Assembly: GCA_947497455.1 (NCBI GenBank) | Contig: CANMGU010000001.1 | Span: forward strand, 620,001 to 684,000 | Reading direction: 5' to 3' | From: an uncultured Sphingomonadaceae bacterium | GTDB lineage: Bacteria > Pseudomonadota > Alphaproteobacteria > Sphingomonadales > Sphingomonadaceae | DNA length: 64,000 bases | Notes under the pieces: model-generated | Told to the model about the DNA's origin: nothing | What the model saw: only the letters and a program-made list of their open reading frames with translations | Database searches by the model: none | Position numbers and translations under genes: made by a program | Shown here: positions 37,822 through 48,021 of the stretch, one piece after another | Position numbering within the stretch: position 1 is the stretch's first letter | How the letters are laid out: each line of letters begins with the position of its first letter

Positions 37822-39345
37822 ATGAGCATCAATATTGGCCCACCTGAAGTGGAAGAGTTGAAACCACGTATCGCCGTCATCGGTGTTGGCGGTGCTGGCG
37901 GTAACGCGATTGCAAATATGATCGCGGCGAAGGTTGAAGGCGTCGATTTCATCGTTAGCAATACTGATGCGCAGTCACTCAACAGCTCTCCTGCAGAGCG
38001 CCGTATCCAGCTCGGACCCGAAATTACTCAAGGTCTCGGTGCGGGTTCCCGTCCTGAAGTTGGACGTGCAGCGGCTGAAGAAACACTGGAGATGGTCGAG
38101 CAGGCACTGGAAGGCGCGCATATGTGCTTCATTGCTGCTGGTATGGGCGGCGGCACTGGCACAGGGGCTGCTCCTGTCATTGCCAAAGCTGCGCGCGACA
38201 AAGGTATTTTGACAGTCGGCGTTGTCACCAAGCCGTTCACATTTGAAGGCACCCGGCGGATGAAATCGGCCAATGCCGGTATCGAGGAATTGCAGAAAAA
38301 CGTCGATACACTGATTATAATCCCTAACCAGAATCTGTTCCTCGTTGCCAATCCAAACACGACGTTCAAGGAAGCCTTCCTGCTGGCCGACGAAGTTCTG
38401 CAGCAAGGCGTTCGCGGTATTACCGACCTGATGGTGATGCCGGGCTTGATCAATCTCGATTTTGCCGATGTCCGCTCTGTGATGCACGAAATGGGCAAGG
38501 CGATGATGGGTACTGGCGAAGCCGAAGGCGATGGCCGTGCTCTGGAAGCCGCTGAAAAAGCGATTGCGAACCCGCTGCTCGATGGTGTTTCGATGCAGGG
38601 CGCGAAGGGTGTTATTGTTTCGATCACTGGCGGCGAAGATATGCGCCTCATGGAAGTCGACGAAGCCGCAAATCATATTCGTGAGCTGGTTGATCCTGAT
38701 GCCAATATTATCTGGGGTAGCGCGTTCAACGAAAATCTTGATGGCCGCATCCGTGTTTCCGTTGTTGCAACCGGCATCGACAGTGATGGCTCGGTCGCGG
38801 CGCCAGCCGCCAGCTCGTCTTTTGCGATGAGCAGCCCGGCACCCGCAACTTCATCTTTTGCATCCAGCATTCCGGCTGAACCTGAAGCTGAAGAAGTGGA
38901 AGAAGAGCCAATCCTCGATATGGCTGAAAGCCTTGAAACGTCAGAAGCCGAGATGGTGGTCGAACCAGAGGCGGAAGCCGAACCAGCGCCAGAACCGGAG
39001 CCGGAACCAGAGCCGACACCTGCTGCGACCTATTCTGATGATGATGATCTGGAAGACGAAACGGCTGCAGCGCCTTCTTTTGCATCGCTCACACCGGGTA
39101 TGGTTAGTGAAGAACCCGAAGAAGAAGAGCTCGTATTGGGCGGCGAGGACATGCAAGCTGATGGTGACGATCACGCTGCCGATCCTGCGCCCCGCGTCGC
39201 CAGTGGCGGTGGGACCTTATTCGAGCGGATGTCAAATCTGACGCGCGGCAATAACAAGGCCGAAGATGAGGAAGAGGGCGACGATGACAAATCGAGTGAT
39301 CCCCTTGACATTCCACGCTTTTTGAACCGTCAAAACAACCAGTGA
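37822..39345 (+). CDS. ftsZ: cell division protein FtsZ
   Basis: Tubulin-like GTPase of the Z ring. Signature GMGGGTGTG at 107-115, with NTDAQSL and [11 protein letters not shown]. After the globular core (to about 320) comes an about 175-residue acidic linker with [12 protein letters not shown] and alternating Ala/Ser/Pro, then the C-terminal peptide [10 protein letters not shown] that binds FtsA and other partners. At 507 residues it is long, as in other alphaproteobacteria. GGGGAG ribosome site. The 104-base upstream gap contains two GTTAC units 11 bases apart and a GATTC, either of which could be promoter elements. Confidence 0.98.
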   Translation: MSINIGPPEVEELKPRIAVIGVGGAGGNAIANMIAAKVEGVDFIVSNTDAQSLNSSPAERRIQLGPEITQGLGAGSRPEVGRAAAEETLEMVEQALEGAHMCFIAAGMGGGTGTGAAPVIAKAARDKGILTVGVVTKPFTFEGTRRMKSANAGIEELQKNVDTLIIIPNQNLFLVANPNTTFKEAFLLADEVLQQGVRGITDLMVMPGLINLDFADVRSVMHEMGKAMMGTGEAEGDGRALEAAEKAIANPLLDGVSMQGAKGVIVSITGGEDMRLMEVDEAANHIRELVDPDANIIWGSAFNENLDGRIRVSVVATGIDSDGSVAAPAASSSFAMSSPAPATSSFASSIPAEPEAEEVEEEPILDMAESLETSEAEMVVEPEAEAEPAPEPEPEPEPTPAATYSDDDDLEDETAAAPSFASLTPGMVSEEPEEEELVLGGEDMQADGDDHAADPAPRVASGGGTLFERMSNLTRGNNKAEDEEEGDDDKSSDPLDIPRFLNRQNNQ

Positions 39346-39389
39346 GGTCATCGCTATCGATCGGTCTCTGAAAGCCCGTCTTATGCCGT

Positions 39390-39423
39390 CCAATTGCCCT
39401 TGTCTTTTGGCGAGGGCAACTGG
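39390..39423 (+). terminator. hairpin after ftsZ
   Basis: Stem CCAATTGCCCT against AGGGCAACTGG (one mismatch) with a 12-base loop, 45 bases after the ftsZ stop. No strong U-run follows, so it may stabilise the ftsZ mRNA end instead of terminating fully. Confidence 0.5.
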
Positions 39424-39480
39424 CCTCGCAATTATTGACCGGTGCTTGATTTCAGCACGTTCTGACCGTTTAATAGGCTT

Positions 39481-41292
39481 GTGAAAACGATCTACAAATA
39501 TCTGATTCTGGCTAGCTTGCCGCTAACGGGATTGAGTCTGCCTGTCCAAACCGTGCAGGCGCAATCCAATACGCAAGAGGCGAGCAAGAACTTGCAGGAT
39601 GCATTGCGCCGCATTGCGCGTAATTCCAACGATTCTTCTGCGCTCGCGGACGCCGGGCTGGCGGCGCTCGCACTCGGTGATACGCGTGCAGCCATTGGTT
39701 TTTTGGCTCGGGCCAACGAGATATATTCGACCAGTGGCCGTGTGAAGGCCGGTCTCGCCCGCGCTTTGCTGGACGAGCAAAATCCTTTTGGTGCAATTCG
39801 CTATTTTGATGAGGCGACCGCCAATGGTGTGCCGGTAAAGGATATCGCCGCCGACCGCGGACTGGCCTATGATCTGATCGGACGCAATGCCGATGCGCAA
39901 AAGGATTATGAGCTAGCTCTGCGCTATGACAAGAGCGATACATTGCTGAGCCGCTATGCGATTTCGTTGGGAATAAGCGGCGATATTGCTGGGGCCGAGG
40001 AAAAACTATATCCTTTGCTGCAGAAAAGTGACCGGGATGCCTGGCGCAATCGCGCCTTTATATTGGCGATGAACGGGCAAGAAAAAGACGCCAACAAAAT
40101 CGCTCGCCAAACCATGCAGAAGCGAATGGCAAAGGCGATCAAGCCGTTTTTCGATCGGATGCCGAAACTCACCGCTGCACAAAAGGCGGCCGCAATTCAT
40201 TTCGGACATTTTCCAGCGAGCGAGAATATCGGTGTTGATGTGGCATCGGTCCGTTTTGCGTCGAACAATGCGGTTCGCGGCGGAACAGGGGCTGATGCAG
40301 GCCTAATCCCGATCGGCGAACCCTTGGGTCAAGATGTTGAAAAGCCTAAGGTTCTGGCGATGCCCGATACTTCACCGCGCCGCCGCCCCGGCGCGACGCG
40401 CAGCGATGGAGAGCGGCGTGGAAAAGCAACGCGCGCGAGCGCTGGAGAGACGAAGCTGCTCGCTCAAAATGCGCTACCCACACCGCAAGGCGTTCGGCCA
40501 TTGGTGAAGCCGTCTATCGCTCGGCCTGATGAACCGGTGACGAAAACCGCTTCACAGAGGACAAGCACCGAGGCCGCACCAGGATTTGAGACTAATGTTG
40601 CCGCTGGTGGTAAAAATGATGCCCAACAACGGGTGGGTGCTGGCACGGATGTTGGTTCAAAAGCCCCATCACTGGTGTCGGAAAGCGTTACCCGAAAAGT
40701 GGCTATTGGTGGAAGGAAGCCGCCATCGGAAGCAGAAGAGAGTAAAACGAAGGAACCCGTGCAATTGGTGAACTTCGATCTGGCCAAGACACAATCGTCT
40801 GGGTCTTCTCCGATCGTACGGAGTTCGGGGGCGGATAATGCACCAGCCACCGCACCACTCCGCCCGCTGTCGGATATTATTGGCGCAATTGCAGTTCCGG
40901 AGTCCGAGAGAAAAACAGGCGTGGTACCTGTTGACCTGAGCAAGATTACCCCGGCAAAACCGAAACCTGTGGCTGAAAAACCGATCGTCAAAAAGGTGGA
41001 AGAGAAACCCAAGCCGCCGGAACATCCCAAACGCTATTGGGTTCAGATAGCCACTGGCTCCGATCTCAAGGCGCTGAAATTTGACTATCGCCGCATGGCG
41101 AAGAAAAACGCCGATCTGTTCGCGGACACCAATGGCTGGACGTCGCCATGGGGTAAGACCCGGCGGCTCGTTGTCGGCCCATTTGAAGATATTGGCGCGG
41201 CGAAGAAATTTGAAGCTGGTTTCCGTAAAGGCGGCGGCGATGGCTTTGCCTGGATCAGTGCCGATGGCACGAAAGTGAACAAGCTGAACTGA
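39481..41292 (+). CDS. TPR/SPOR-domain exported protein
   Basis: 603 residues. Signal peptide 1-28 (SLPVQTVQAQ cut). TPR-like repeats about 35-215 (DAGLAALALGDTRAAIGFLARANEIY; AGLARALLDEQNPFGAIRYFDEA), a long low-complexity Pro/Lys/Ala linker, and a C-terminal SPOR domain from about 520 (KRYWVQIATGSDLKALKFDYRRMAKK). GTG start. It shares its last base with the dNTPase start. Exported TPR-SPOR proteins next to ftsZ probably act at the septum; this is inference. Confidence 0.9.
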   Translation: MKTIYKYLILASLPLTGLSLPVQTVQAQSNTQEASKNLQDALRRIARNSNDSSALADAGLAALALGDTRAAIGFLARANEIYSTSGRVKAGLARALLDEQNPFGAIRYFDEATANGVPVKDIAADRGLAYDLIGRNADAQKDYELALRYDKSDTLLSRYAISLGISGDIAGAEEKLYPLLQKSDRDAWRNRAFILAMNGQEKDANKIARQTMQKRMAKAIKPFFDRMPKLTAAQKAAAIHFGHFPASENIGVDVASVRFASNNAVRGGTGADAGLIPIGEPLGQDVEKPKVLAMPDTSPRRRPGATRSDGERRGKATRASAGETKLLAQNALPTPQGVRPLVKPSIARPDEPVTKTASQRTSTEAAPGFETNVAAGGKNDAQQRVGAGTDVGSKAPSLVSESVTRKVAIGGRKPPSEAEESKTKEPVQLVNFDLAKTQSSGSSPIVRSSGADNAPATAPLRPLSDIIGAIAVPESERKTGVVPVDLSKITPAKPKPVAEKPIVKKVEEKPKPPEHPKRYWVQIATGSDLKALKFDYRRMAKKNADLFADTNGWTSPWGKTRRLVVGPFEDIGAAKKFEAGFRKGGGDGFAWISADGTKVNKLN

Positions 41293-42452
41293 TGGCGCAG
41301 ATCGCGAGCTATGCCAGCGACCCGCGTCAAAGCCGCGGCCGGCGCCATGATGAGGGGCGTTCCGAAAATCACGGCAGTGTTCGGGGGCCGCGCGATGATT
41401 TTCAGCGGGATCGCGACCGCATCATCCACTCGATATCCTTTCGCCGTTTGCGCCATAAAACGCAGGTCTTTGTTGCTCCAGACGGTGATCATTTCCGCGT
41501 TCGCCTCACCCATAGTCTGGAAGTTGCGCAGATTGGCCGGACTATTGCGCGCTCTTTAGGGCTTAATGAAGATCTGACCGAAGCATTGTGTCTGGCGCAT
41601 GATATCGGCCATCCGCCCTTTGGTCACGCTGGAGAAGATGCGCTGGAGGAGGCGCTGGCTGACCATGGCGGCTTTGATCATAATGCACAGACGATAAGGA
41701 CATTGACCAAGTTGGAGCGCCCTTATCCTCGCTGGGATGGCTTGAATTTGACATGGGAGATGCTCGAAGGGTTAGCCAAGCATAATGGTCCGATTGCGCA
41801 TCCGACTTGGGCAATGTCCGAAGCCAATGCCGGGATGGCGCTTGATCTCGACAGCTGGCCGTCGCTGGAGGCGCAAATCGCGGCGGTTGCCGATGATATT
41901 GCCTATGACAATCACGATATTGATGATGGCATACGAGCGGGCTTGCTGAGCATAGACCAACTGCTGACGCTGCCGTTTATTGCGGAGCGCTGGAGTGATA
42001 TTTGCGGGCGCTTTCCAGACATTGAGCAGGATCGCCTGGTACCGGAACTGATCCGCGATCAAATTGGTCTGATGGTGAATAATGTGATCGAAACGACCAT
42101 TTCACGAATCAAGGAACATGGCATCGCAACCACCGATGATGTGCGTAGTGCTGGCGTGATGATCGGCGGTTTTTCGGATGATATGGCCGCAAAAGAACGG
42201 ACGCTCAAAAAATTCATGTATGCCAATCTCTATAATCATCCCGAACAGATGGCAGCAGCTGATCAAGCGCGGGTCGTCGTCGCTGATCTGGTCGGTGCCT
42301 ATCGGGACAAGCCCGAATTAATGCCTGAAAGCTGGGCGGCAGCACTGCCGTCCGCCGAACCGGATCGTATCCGTCATATTGCCGATTTCATGGCTGGTAT
42401 GACCGATCGTTATGCTAGCAACAGCCATCGCGAGATTTTTGGGGACCTATGA
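41292..42452 (+). CDS. dGTPase-like deoxynucleoside triphosphate triphosphohydrolase
   Basis: HD-domain enzyme that removes triphosphate from dNTPs, probably for pool control. Metal ligands: H74 in THSLEVAQIGR, H103-D104 in AHDIGHPPFGHAGEDAL with H107, and a downstream D in VADDIAYDNHD. 386 residues, the short type seen in alphaproteobacteria (family Dgt type 2). It overlaps the TPR/SPOR gene by one base and the next gene by 4. Confidence 0.93.
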   Translation: MAQIASYASDPRQSRGRRHDEGRSENHGSVRGPRDDFQRDRDRIIHSISFRRLRHKTQVFVAPDGDHFRVRLTHSLEVAQIGRTIARSLGLNEDLTEALCLAHDIGHPPFGHAGEDALEEALADHGGFDHNAQTIRTLTKLERPYPRWDGLNLTWEMLEGLAKHNGPIAHPTWAMSEANAGMALDLDSWPSLEAQIAAVADDIAYDNHDIDDGIRAGLLSIDQLLTLPFIAERWSDICGRFPDIEQDRLVPELIRDQIGLMVNNVIETTISRIKEHGIATTDDVRSAGVMIGGFSDDMAAKERTLKKFMYANLYNHPEQMAAADQARVVVADLVGAYRDKPELMPESWAAALPSAEPDRIRHIADFMAGMTDRYASNSHREIFGDL

Positions 42453-43126
42453 TGGCAGAACCCGTTTTGATTGTTGGTGCAACCGGCCTGATCGGTAATC
42501 TTCTTGTCCGCAAACTCATTGCGGATGGACGCGATCAAGAGCTTCACCTGCTGGTACGTAAACCGCTGGACGGCGATTATGGTACAGCCACAATCCATGC
42601 TGTACCGACCGAGCAATGGGCTGATAGCATTGCGGACATCAAAGCTGTGCGAACGGTTTCCTGCCTTGGTTCCACGATGAAAAAGGCTGGGTCGAAAGAA
42701 GCTTTCGCGGCGATTGACCGTGATCTGGTTGGTACGGTCGCAAAAGCCGCCAAGGTTGCGGGCGCAAGGCAGTTTATCGCTGTATCCTCAACAATGGCAA
42801 ATGCGCAGGCCTCGCAATTTTACCTGAAAGTCAAAGGGCAGGCGGAAGAGTTGATGCGCGCTCAGCAATTTGACCGGCTGGATATCATCAGGCCTGGATT
42901 GCTGCGCGGAGAACGGACTAGTGATGCACGGCTCGGTGAAAGTTTGGCCATTATCGCAAGTCCGCTGATGGACCGGCTTTTGCACGGGAGCTTGCGTCGC
43001 TATCGATCGATTGACGGACGGGAAGTGGCGGCTGCGATAGCGGCTTTGCTCACCGAAAATGCCGCGGGTGATCAGATTTACGAAAATGATGCGATCTGGA
43101 AATGGACGGATCGCGAAACCGCTTGA
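42449..43126 (+). CDS. NAD(P)-binding Rossmann-fold protein (TIP30/NmrA-like)
   Basis: 225 residues. N-terminal dinucleotide motif LIVGATGLIGNLLVRKLI, then AVRTVSCLGSTMKKAGSKEAFAAIDRDLVGTVAKAA and ARQFIAVSSTMANA, like the atypical SDR group that includes HTATIP2/TIP30 and oxidoreductases of unknown substrate. No YxxxK pair is obvious (FYLKVK is the candidate). Overlaps the dNTPase gene. No specific role can be given. Confidence 0.85.
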   Translation: MMAEPVLIVGATGLIGNLLVRKLIADGRDQELHLLVRKPLDGDYGTATIHAVPTEQWADSIADIKAVRTVSCLGSTMKKAGSKEAFAAIDRDLVGTVAKAAKVAGARQFIAVSSTMANAQASQFYLKVKGQAEELMRAQQFDRLDIIRPGLLRGERTSDARLGESLAIIASPLMDRLLHGSLRRYRSIDGREVAAAIAALLTENAAGDQIYENDAIWKWTDRETA

Positions 43127-43233
43127 AATTTTTACAGCCTTTCGACCTATCGAATCATTGACTCCCAAGGCCTGCTCGGTCACGCTTTCCGCTGCTTTTG
43201 ATTGCCGCCTTGCAGGCACAGATCATGGAGCGA

Positions 43234-43435
43234 TGCGGGAGAGCGCCAAACTCCTAAAAAGCTTGGCCGCCGAAGGAGCAACCGCCCCGGAAACTCTCAG
43301 GCCGATGGACCGCATAAGCTTCACAAGCACTCTGGAAAGAGCCCACCGTCGCTAAAGCTACGGCGGGCCACCGAAGGGGTAAGTGGCCGCCAATGGGTTG
43401 CCATGAAACTCTCAGGTTCCGTGACAGAGGGGGCA
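43234..43435 (+). ncRNA. tandem glycine riboswitch
   Basis: Two glycine aptamers in the 361-base leader of gcvT. The first has GGGAGAGC, GCCGAAGGAGCAA, GGAAACTCTCAGGC and ACTCTGGAAAGAG; the second has CACCGAAGGGGTAAG, GAAACTCTCAGGT and GTGACAGAGGGGGC. The repeated CTCTCAGG elements are the conserved binding core. The tandem arrangement allows cooperative glycine sensing and normally turns on the glycine cleavage operon. The RNA ends about 53 bases before the gcvT start. Bases 43127-43233 hold the promoter region with no other feature that I see. Confidence 0.95.
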
Positions 43436-43487
43436 GTTTTGCAGGCTTTTGCTGTGAGCTGTACCTTATGCATGGGCGGAATTTTTA

Positions 43488-44633
43488 ATGAGTGATGATA
43501 AAACCGATACATTGAAGAAACTGCCGCTCGATAGTTGGCACCGCAGCCTTGGTGGGCGGATGGTGCCGTTTGCGGGTTATGAAATGCCGGTGCAATATGA
43601 AGGCGTGATGGCCGAACATCTGTGGACCCGTGACAATGCCGGTTTGTTTGATGTCAGCCATATGGGGCAGGTGCAATTGGAAGGCGAAGGTGCGGCAGAC
43701 GCGCTGGAGGCTATTGTTCCCGGTAACATCTCTGCCTTGGGTGTCGGAAAAATCCGCTATACGCTCCTGCTGGCGCAGGATGGCGGCATATTGGATGACC
43801 TGATGGTGACCAATACCGGGCGTAATCTCTATCTGGTGGTCAATGGTGCAACCAAGCATGACGACATAGCTTATTTTAAGGCGCAACTGCCATCCGCTAT
43901 TACGCTGAACCATTTGGAAGATCAGGCGTTGCTGGCATTGCAAGGGCCGAAAGCTGGTGAAGCACTGGCAAAATTGAAGATTAGCCCGATGCAGCCCGAC
44001 TGGCCTGTGCCAACGGATCTTTATTTCATGGAAGCTGGCCCCTTTATGTGGGGTGATATCCCATTGGGCATAAGCCGTTCCGGCTATACTGGTGAAGATG
44101 GTTTCGAGATCAGCGTTCCGGCGGAGCATTCCGAGAAACTGGCCGCAGCCTTGTGTGCACTGGAAGAAGTCAAGCCTATTGGTTTGGGTGCTCGCGATAG
44201 TTTGCGGCTGGAAGCGGGACTGCCGCTTTATGGCCATGATATGGATGCGGATGTCCTGCCGGTGGAAGCGAATTTGAACTTTGCGCTATCCAAGGCGCGG
44301 CGGGAAGAAGGAAATTTTGCCGGTGCTGAACGGGTATTGGCACAATATCCGGATAAGTCCGATAAAAAGCGCGTGGGGCTTTTTGTGAACGGCCGCCAGC
44401 CCATCCGAGAGGGGGCCAACGTGGTCGATTCCGATGGCAACAGCATCGGAGCAGTCACCAGCGGTGGTTTCTCTCCGACGCTGCAAAAACCTATTGCCAT
44501 GGCTTATGTGCCGACAGCGCTGGCTGAAACGGGAACCGAAATTACCGTGGAGCAACGCGGCAAACCGATATCCTGCACTGTCGCAGACATGCCCTTTGTA
44601 CCGCATAACTATCACCGCAAACCGAAATTATAG
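43488..44633 (+). CDS. gcvT: glycine cleavage system T protein (aminomethyltransferase)
   Basis: Transfers the methylene of the H-protein-bound aminomethyl group to tetrahydrofolate. FDVSHMGQVQLEG, RYTLLLAQDGGILDDLMV, SRSGYTGEDGFEIS and LGARDSLRLEAGLPLYGHDMD are GcvT motifs. 381 residues. First gene of gcvT-gcvH-gcvPA-gcvPB, under the glycine riboswitch. Confidence 0.97.
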   Translation: MSDDKTDTLKKLPLDSWHRSLGGRMVPFAGYEMPVQYEGVMAEHLWTRDNAGLFDVSHMGQVQLEGEGAADALEAIVPGNISALGVGKIRYTLLLAQDGGILDDLMVTNTGRNLYLVVNGATKHDDIAYFKAQLPSAITLNHLEDQALLALQGPKAGEALAKLKISPMQPDWPVPTDLYFMEAGPFMWGDIPLGISRSGYTGEDGFEISVPAEHSEKLAAALCALEEVKPIGLGARDSLRLEAGLPLYGHDMDADVLPVEANLNFALSKARREEGNFAGAERVLAQYPDKSDKKRVGLFVNGRQPIREGANVVDSDGNSIGAVTSGGFSPTLQKPIAMAYVPTALAETGTEITVEQRGKPISCTVADMPFVPHNYHRKPKL

Positions 44634-44662
44634 ACGTTTAGAAGAGGGAAGAGGACGAGACT

Positions 44663-45034
44663 ATGAGCCGATATTTTACGGATGAGCATGAGTGGGTCGA
44701 CGTGGAAGGCGAGACCGCAACCGTTGGTATTACCGACTATGCACAAGAGCAATTGGGCGACATTGTGTTTGTCGAAACGCCTGAAACGGGCGCAGAACTG
44801 GCACAGGGCGATGATGCCGCAGTGGTTGAATCGGTGAAAGCCGCATCCGATGTCTATGCCGCGGTTTCCGGAACCGTTGTTGAAGTGAATGATGCGCTGG
44901 AAGATGAGCCGGCATTGGTCAACAGCTCGGCCGAGGAAGACGGCTGGTTTTTCCGTGTCACACTGTCCGACAAATCCGAGCTGGACGATCTCATGGATGA
45001 GAAAGCTTACAAGGCCTTTGTCGACGGACTTTAG
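44663..45034 (+). CDS. gcvH: glycine cleavage system H protein
   Basis: Lipoylated shuttle of the glycine cleavage complex. 123 residues; the lipoyl lysine is K59 in [44 protein letters not shown] opens the protein. 29 bases after gcvT with an AGAGGGAAGAGG ribosome site. Confidence 0.98.
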   Translation: MSRYFTDEHEWVDVEGETATVGITDYAQEQLGDIVFVETPETGAELAQGDDAAVVESVKAASDVYAAVSGTVVEVNDALEDEPALVNSSAEEDGWFFRVTLSDKSELDDLMDEKAYKAFVDGL

Positions 45035-45051
45035 AAACTGAGGAACAAGAA

Positions 45052-46410
45052 ATGCGTTATTTACCGCTAACTCCGAATGACCGTCAGGATATGCTGGCGA
45101 CAATTGGTGCCAGCAGCATCGACGAGCTTTTCGTCGATGTGCCAGAGGATGCGCGGCTGGATGGTCCCATTCGCAACCTTCCGATGCACGCCGGGGAAAT
45201 GGCGGTTGAAGCGCATATGAAGAAGCTGGCCAAGAATAATTCGGCAGCTGGTGATATGCCTTTCTTCCTGGGGGCAGGGGCCTATCGCCACCATGTCCCT
45301 GCCAGCGTTGATCACATCATCCAGCGCGGAGAGTTCCTGACCGCCTATACGCCCTATCAGCCGGAAATTGCGCAAGGGACGTTACAGACACTGTTTGAGT
45401 TTCAGACCCAGGTTGCGCGGCTTTTTGGCGTCGATGTCGCCAATGCGTCCATGTATGATGGCTCCACTGCATGCTGGGAAGCGATTGTCATGGCGCGGCG
45501 GATCACGAAGCGAGGCAAGGCGGTTCTCTCTTCCGGCTTACATCCGCACTATGTGTCTGTCGCAAAAACGATGGCACGCTTTACCAAGGACCAGTTGGTG
45601 AGCGAAGCGCCGACATTGGAAGCAGCCACCGATGGCGCGGACCTGCTCGACCAGATTGATGACGATACCAGCTGTGTGGTCGTGCAATATCCCGATATTT
45701 TGGGACGCATTTCTGACATGTCGGCGCTTGCGGAAAAAGCTCATAGTCACAAGGCTTTGCTGATTGCTGTTGTGACAGAACCTGTCGCACTGGGCGCGAT
45801 CAAGGCGCCCGGTCAGATGGGCGCGGATATCGTCGTTGGTGAAGGTCAGTCGCTCGGCGTCGGCCTGCAATTTGGTGGACCTTATGTCGGCCTGTTTGGC
45901 TGCAAGCAGAAATATGTCCGACAGATGCCGGGACGTCTGTGCGGTGAGACGGTCGATGCAGAAGGCAAGCGCGGTTTCGTGCTGACCTTGTCGACACGGG
46001 AGCAGCATATTCGCCGTGAGAAAGCGACATCCAACATCTGTACCAATAGCGGGCTTTGTGCATTGGCCTTCACGGCGCACATGACATTGCTCGGTGAAAA
46101 AGGTTTGCGCGACCTAGCCATGCTCAATCACAAAAAAGCGATTGTTGCCGCCGATCGCTTGGCACAGATCAACGGTGTTTCTCTGTTGAATGAGAGCTTT
46201 TTCAATGAGTTCACACTGGTTCTTGATAAAGATACACGGCCAATTGTTCGCAAGCTGGCGGATCAGAAAATCCTGGCTGGCGTATCTCTTGGCCGGCTTT
46301 ATCCGGAGGAAAGCGGACTGGCCCACGGGCTTGTTGTCGCAGTGACGGAGACGACCAGCGACGAGGATGTCGAAGCGCTGGCGACGGCACTGGAAGGGGA
46401 ATTGGCATGA
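45052..46410 (+). CDS. gcvPA: glycine dehydrogenase (decarboxylating) subunit 1
   Basis: Alpha half of the split P protein (the N-terminal half of E. coli GcvP). [39 protein letters not shown] and [23 protein letters not shown] are typical. 452 residues. The catalytic lysine is in the beta subunit, encoded next with a 4-base overlap. Confidence 0.97.
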   Translation: MRYLPLTPNDRQDMLATIGASSIDELFVDVPEDARLDGPIRNLPMHAGEMAVEAHMKKLAKNNSAAGDMPFFLGAGAYRHHVPASVDHIIQRGEFLTAYTPYQPEIAQGTLQTLFEFQTQVARLFGVDVANASMYDGSTACWEAIVMARRITKRGKAVLSSGLHPHYVSVAKTMARFTKDQLVSEAPTLEAATDGADLLDQIDDDTSCVVVQYPDILGRISDMSALAEKAHSHKALLIAVVTEPVALGAIKAPGQMGADIVVGEGQSLGVGLQFGGPYVGLFGCKQKYVRQMPGRLCGETVDAEGKRGFVLTLSTREQHIRREKATSNICTNSGLCALAFTAHMTLLGEKGLRDLAMLNHKKAIVAADRLAQINGVSLLNESFFNEFTLVLDKDTRPIVRKLADQKILAGVSLGRLYPEESGLAHGLVVAVTETTSDEDVEALATALEGELA

Positions 46411-47990
46411 GCATGTTGACCGAGGGCCGTCCAACCAAACAGGAAGAGAATATTATCGCGCCCGATTCAGCTACGCTGAAAACCCATACTGGCAATCGTG
46501 CGCTGATGGTTGATGAACCGCTGATCTTCGAAACCGGATCACCCGATCGCAGCGGCGTCGACTTGCCAGCGGCGCCGACGGTCGAGACCCGTCTGGGCGG
46601 TCTCGACCGGGACGAACCGATCAGCATCCCGGGCCTGTCCGAAGCAGAGGCAGTGCGGCACTACACTAGACTTAGCCGCCAGAACTACGCCATTGATGTC
46701 GGCCTGTTTCCTCTGGGCAGCTGCACGATGAAGCATAACCCGCGCCTTAATGAGAAAATGGCTCGGCTGAAGGGCTTTTCTGACATCCATCCGTTGCAAC
46801 CGGTGGACAGTGTACAAGGCGCGCTGGAAACCATCTATCAGCTTGCAGAATGGCTGAAAAAGCTAACCGGCATGCCAGCGGTTGCGATGAGCCCCAAGGC
46901 TGGTGCGCATGGCGAACTGTGCGGTATTCTCGCAATCCGTTCAGCTCTGGAAGCCCGCGGCGATGCGCGGGAAGTTATATTGGTGCCCGAAAGCGCCCAT
47001 GGCACCAATCCCGCTACGGCCGCATTTGCCGGCTATAAGGTCGAGGATATTCCGGCCAATGCGGATGGACGTGTCGACTTGGACGCTTTGAAAGCGCGAC
47101 TTGGCCCCGATGTGGCCGGTGTGATGATCACCAACCCCAACACATGCGGGCTGTTTGAGCCGGATATGAAAGCCATTTCCGATGCGGTGCATGAAGCCGG
47201 CGGTCTGGTCTATTGTGACGGAGCCAATTTCAATGCAATTGTCGGACGGGTGCGTCCGGGCGATCTTGGCATTGATGCAATGCATATCAACTTGCACAAG
47301 ACCTTCTCTACCCCGCATGGCGGCGGCGGTCCGGGTTCCGGTCCGGTGGTCTTCTCCGAAGCGCTGGAACCATTCGCACCTCTGCCTTTTGTTGAGAAAA
47401 CCGAAGACGGCCATTTCCATCTGGTGGAAGAGGAAACCGCCGAAGATCATCATGAGAGCAGCTTTGGCCGGATGGTCGCTTTCCATGGGCAGATGGGCAT
47501 GTTTACGCGGGCTTTGACCTATATGCTCAGCCATGGTGCCGACGGCTTGAAACAGGTGTCCGAGGACGCTGTGCTCAACGCGAACTATGTGCTGCGCAGT
47601 ATGGAAGATTTGCTGGAAGCGCCTTTCGCCAAATCCGGGCCGTGCATGCATGAAGCCCTGTTCTCGGACAATGGCTTTGCCAATGGTCTGACCACGCTTG
47701 ATCTCGCCAAGGGCCTGATTGACGAGGGCTATCATCCGATGACCATGTATTTCCCGCTGGTTGTGCACGGCGCGATGTTGGTGGAACCGACCGAAACCGA
47801 AAGCAAGGCAGCGATTGACCAGTTTATCGGTGCGCTGCGGTCAGTTGCTGGGCGGGCCAAGGCTGGTGATGAGTTGTTAAAATCCGCCCCACATTTTGCG
47901 CCGCGCAGACGATTGGATGAGACCCAAGCGGCCCGTAAGCCGATTTTGGTCTGGAAAGAACCGGAGGAATATGCTGAAGCAGCCGAGTAA
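46407..47990 (+). CDS. gcvPB: glycine dehydrogenase (decarboxylating) subunit 2
   Basis: Beta half of the split P protein, PLP-dependent; decarboxylates glycine and loads the H protein. PLP lysine K298 in [17 protein letters not shown]; other motifs [17 protein letters not shown] ([13 protein letters not shown]) and [16 protein letters not shown]. 527 residues. Last gene of the riboswitch-controlled operon; the next gene starts 31 bases later. Confidence 0.97.
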   Translation: MSMLTEGRPTKQEENIIAPDSATLKTHTGNRALMVDEPLIFETGSPDRSGVDLPAAPTVETRLGGLDRDEPISIPGLSEAEAVRHYTRLSRQNYAIDVGLFPLGSCTMKHNPRLNEKMARLKGFSDIHPLQPVDSVQGALETIYQLAEWLKKLTGMPAVAMSPKAGAHGELCGILAIRSALEARGDAREVILVPESAHGTNPATAAFAGYKVEDIPANADGRVDLDALKARLGPDVAGVMITNPNTCGLFEPDMKAISDAVHEAGGLVYCDGANFNAIVGRVRPGDLGIDAMHINLHKTFSTPHGGGGPGSGPVVFSEALEPFAPLPFVEKTEDGHFHLVEEETAEDHHESSFGRMVAFHGQMGMFTRALTYMLSHGADGLKQVSEDAVLNANYVLRSMEDLLEAPFAKSGPCMHEALFSDNGFANGLTTLDLAKGLIDEGYHPMTMYFPLVVHGAMLVEPTETESKAAIDQFIGALRSVAGRAKAGDELLKSAPHFAPRRRLDETQAARKPILVWKEPEEYAEAAE

Positions 47991-48021
47991 AGGCTGACTG
48001 ACAGCCGGTTTTGGGGGCAAT

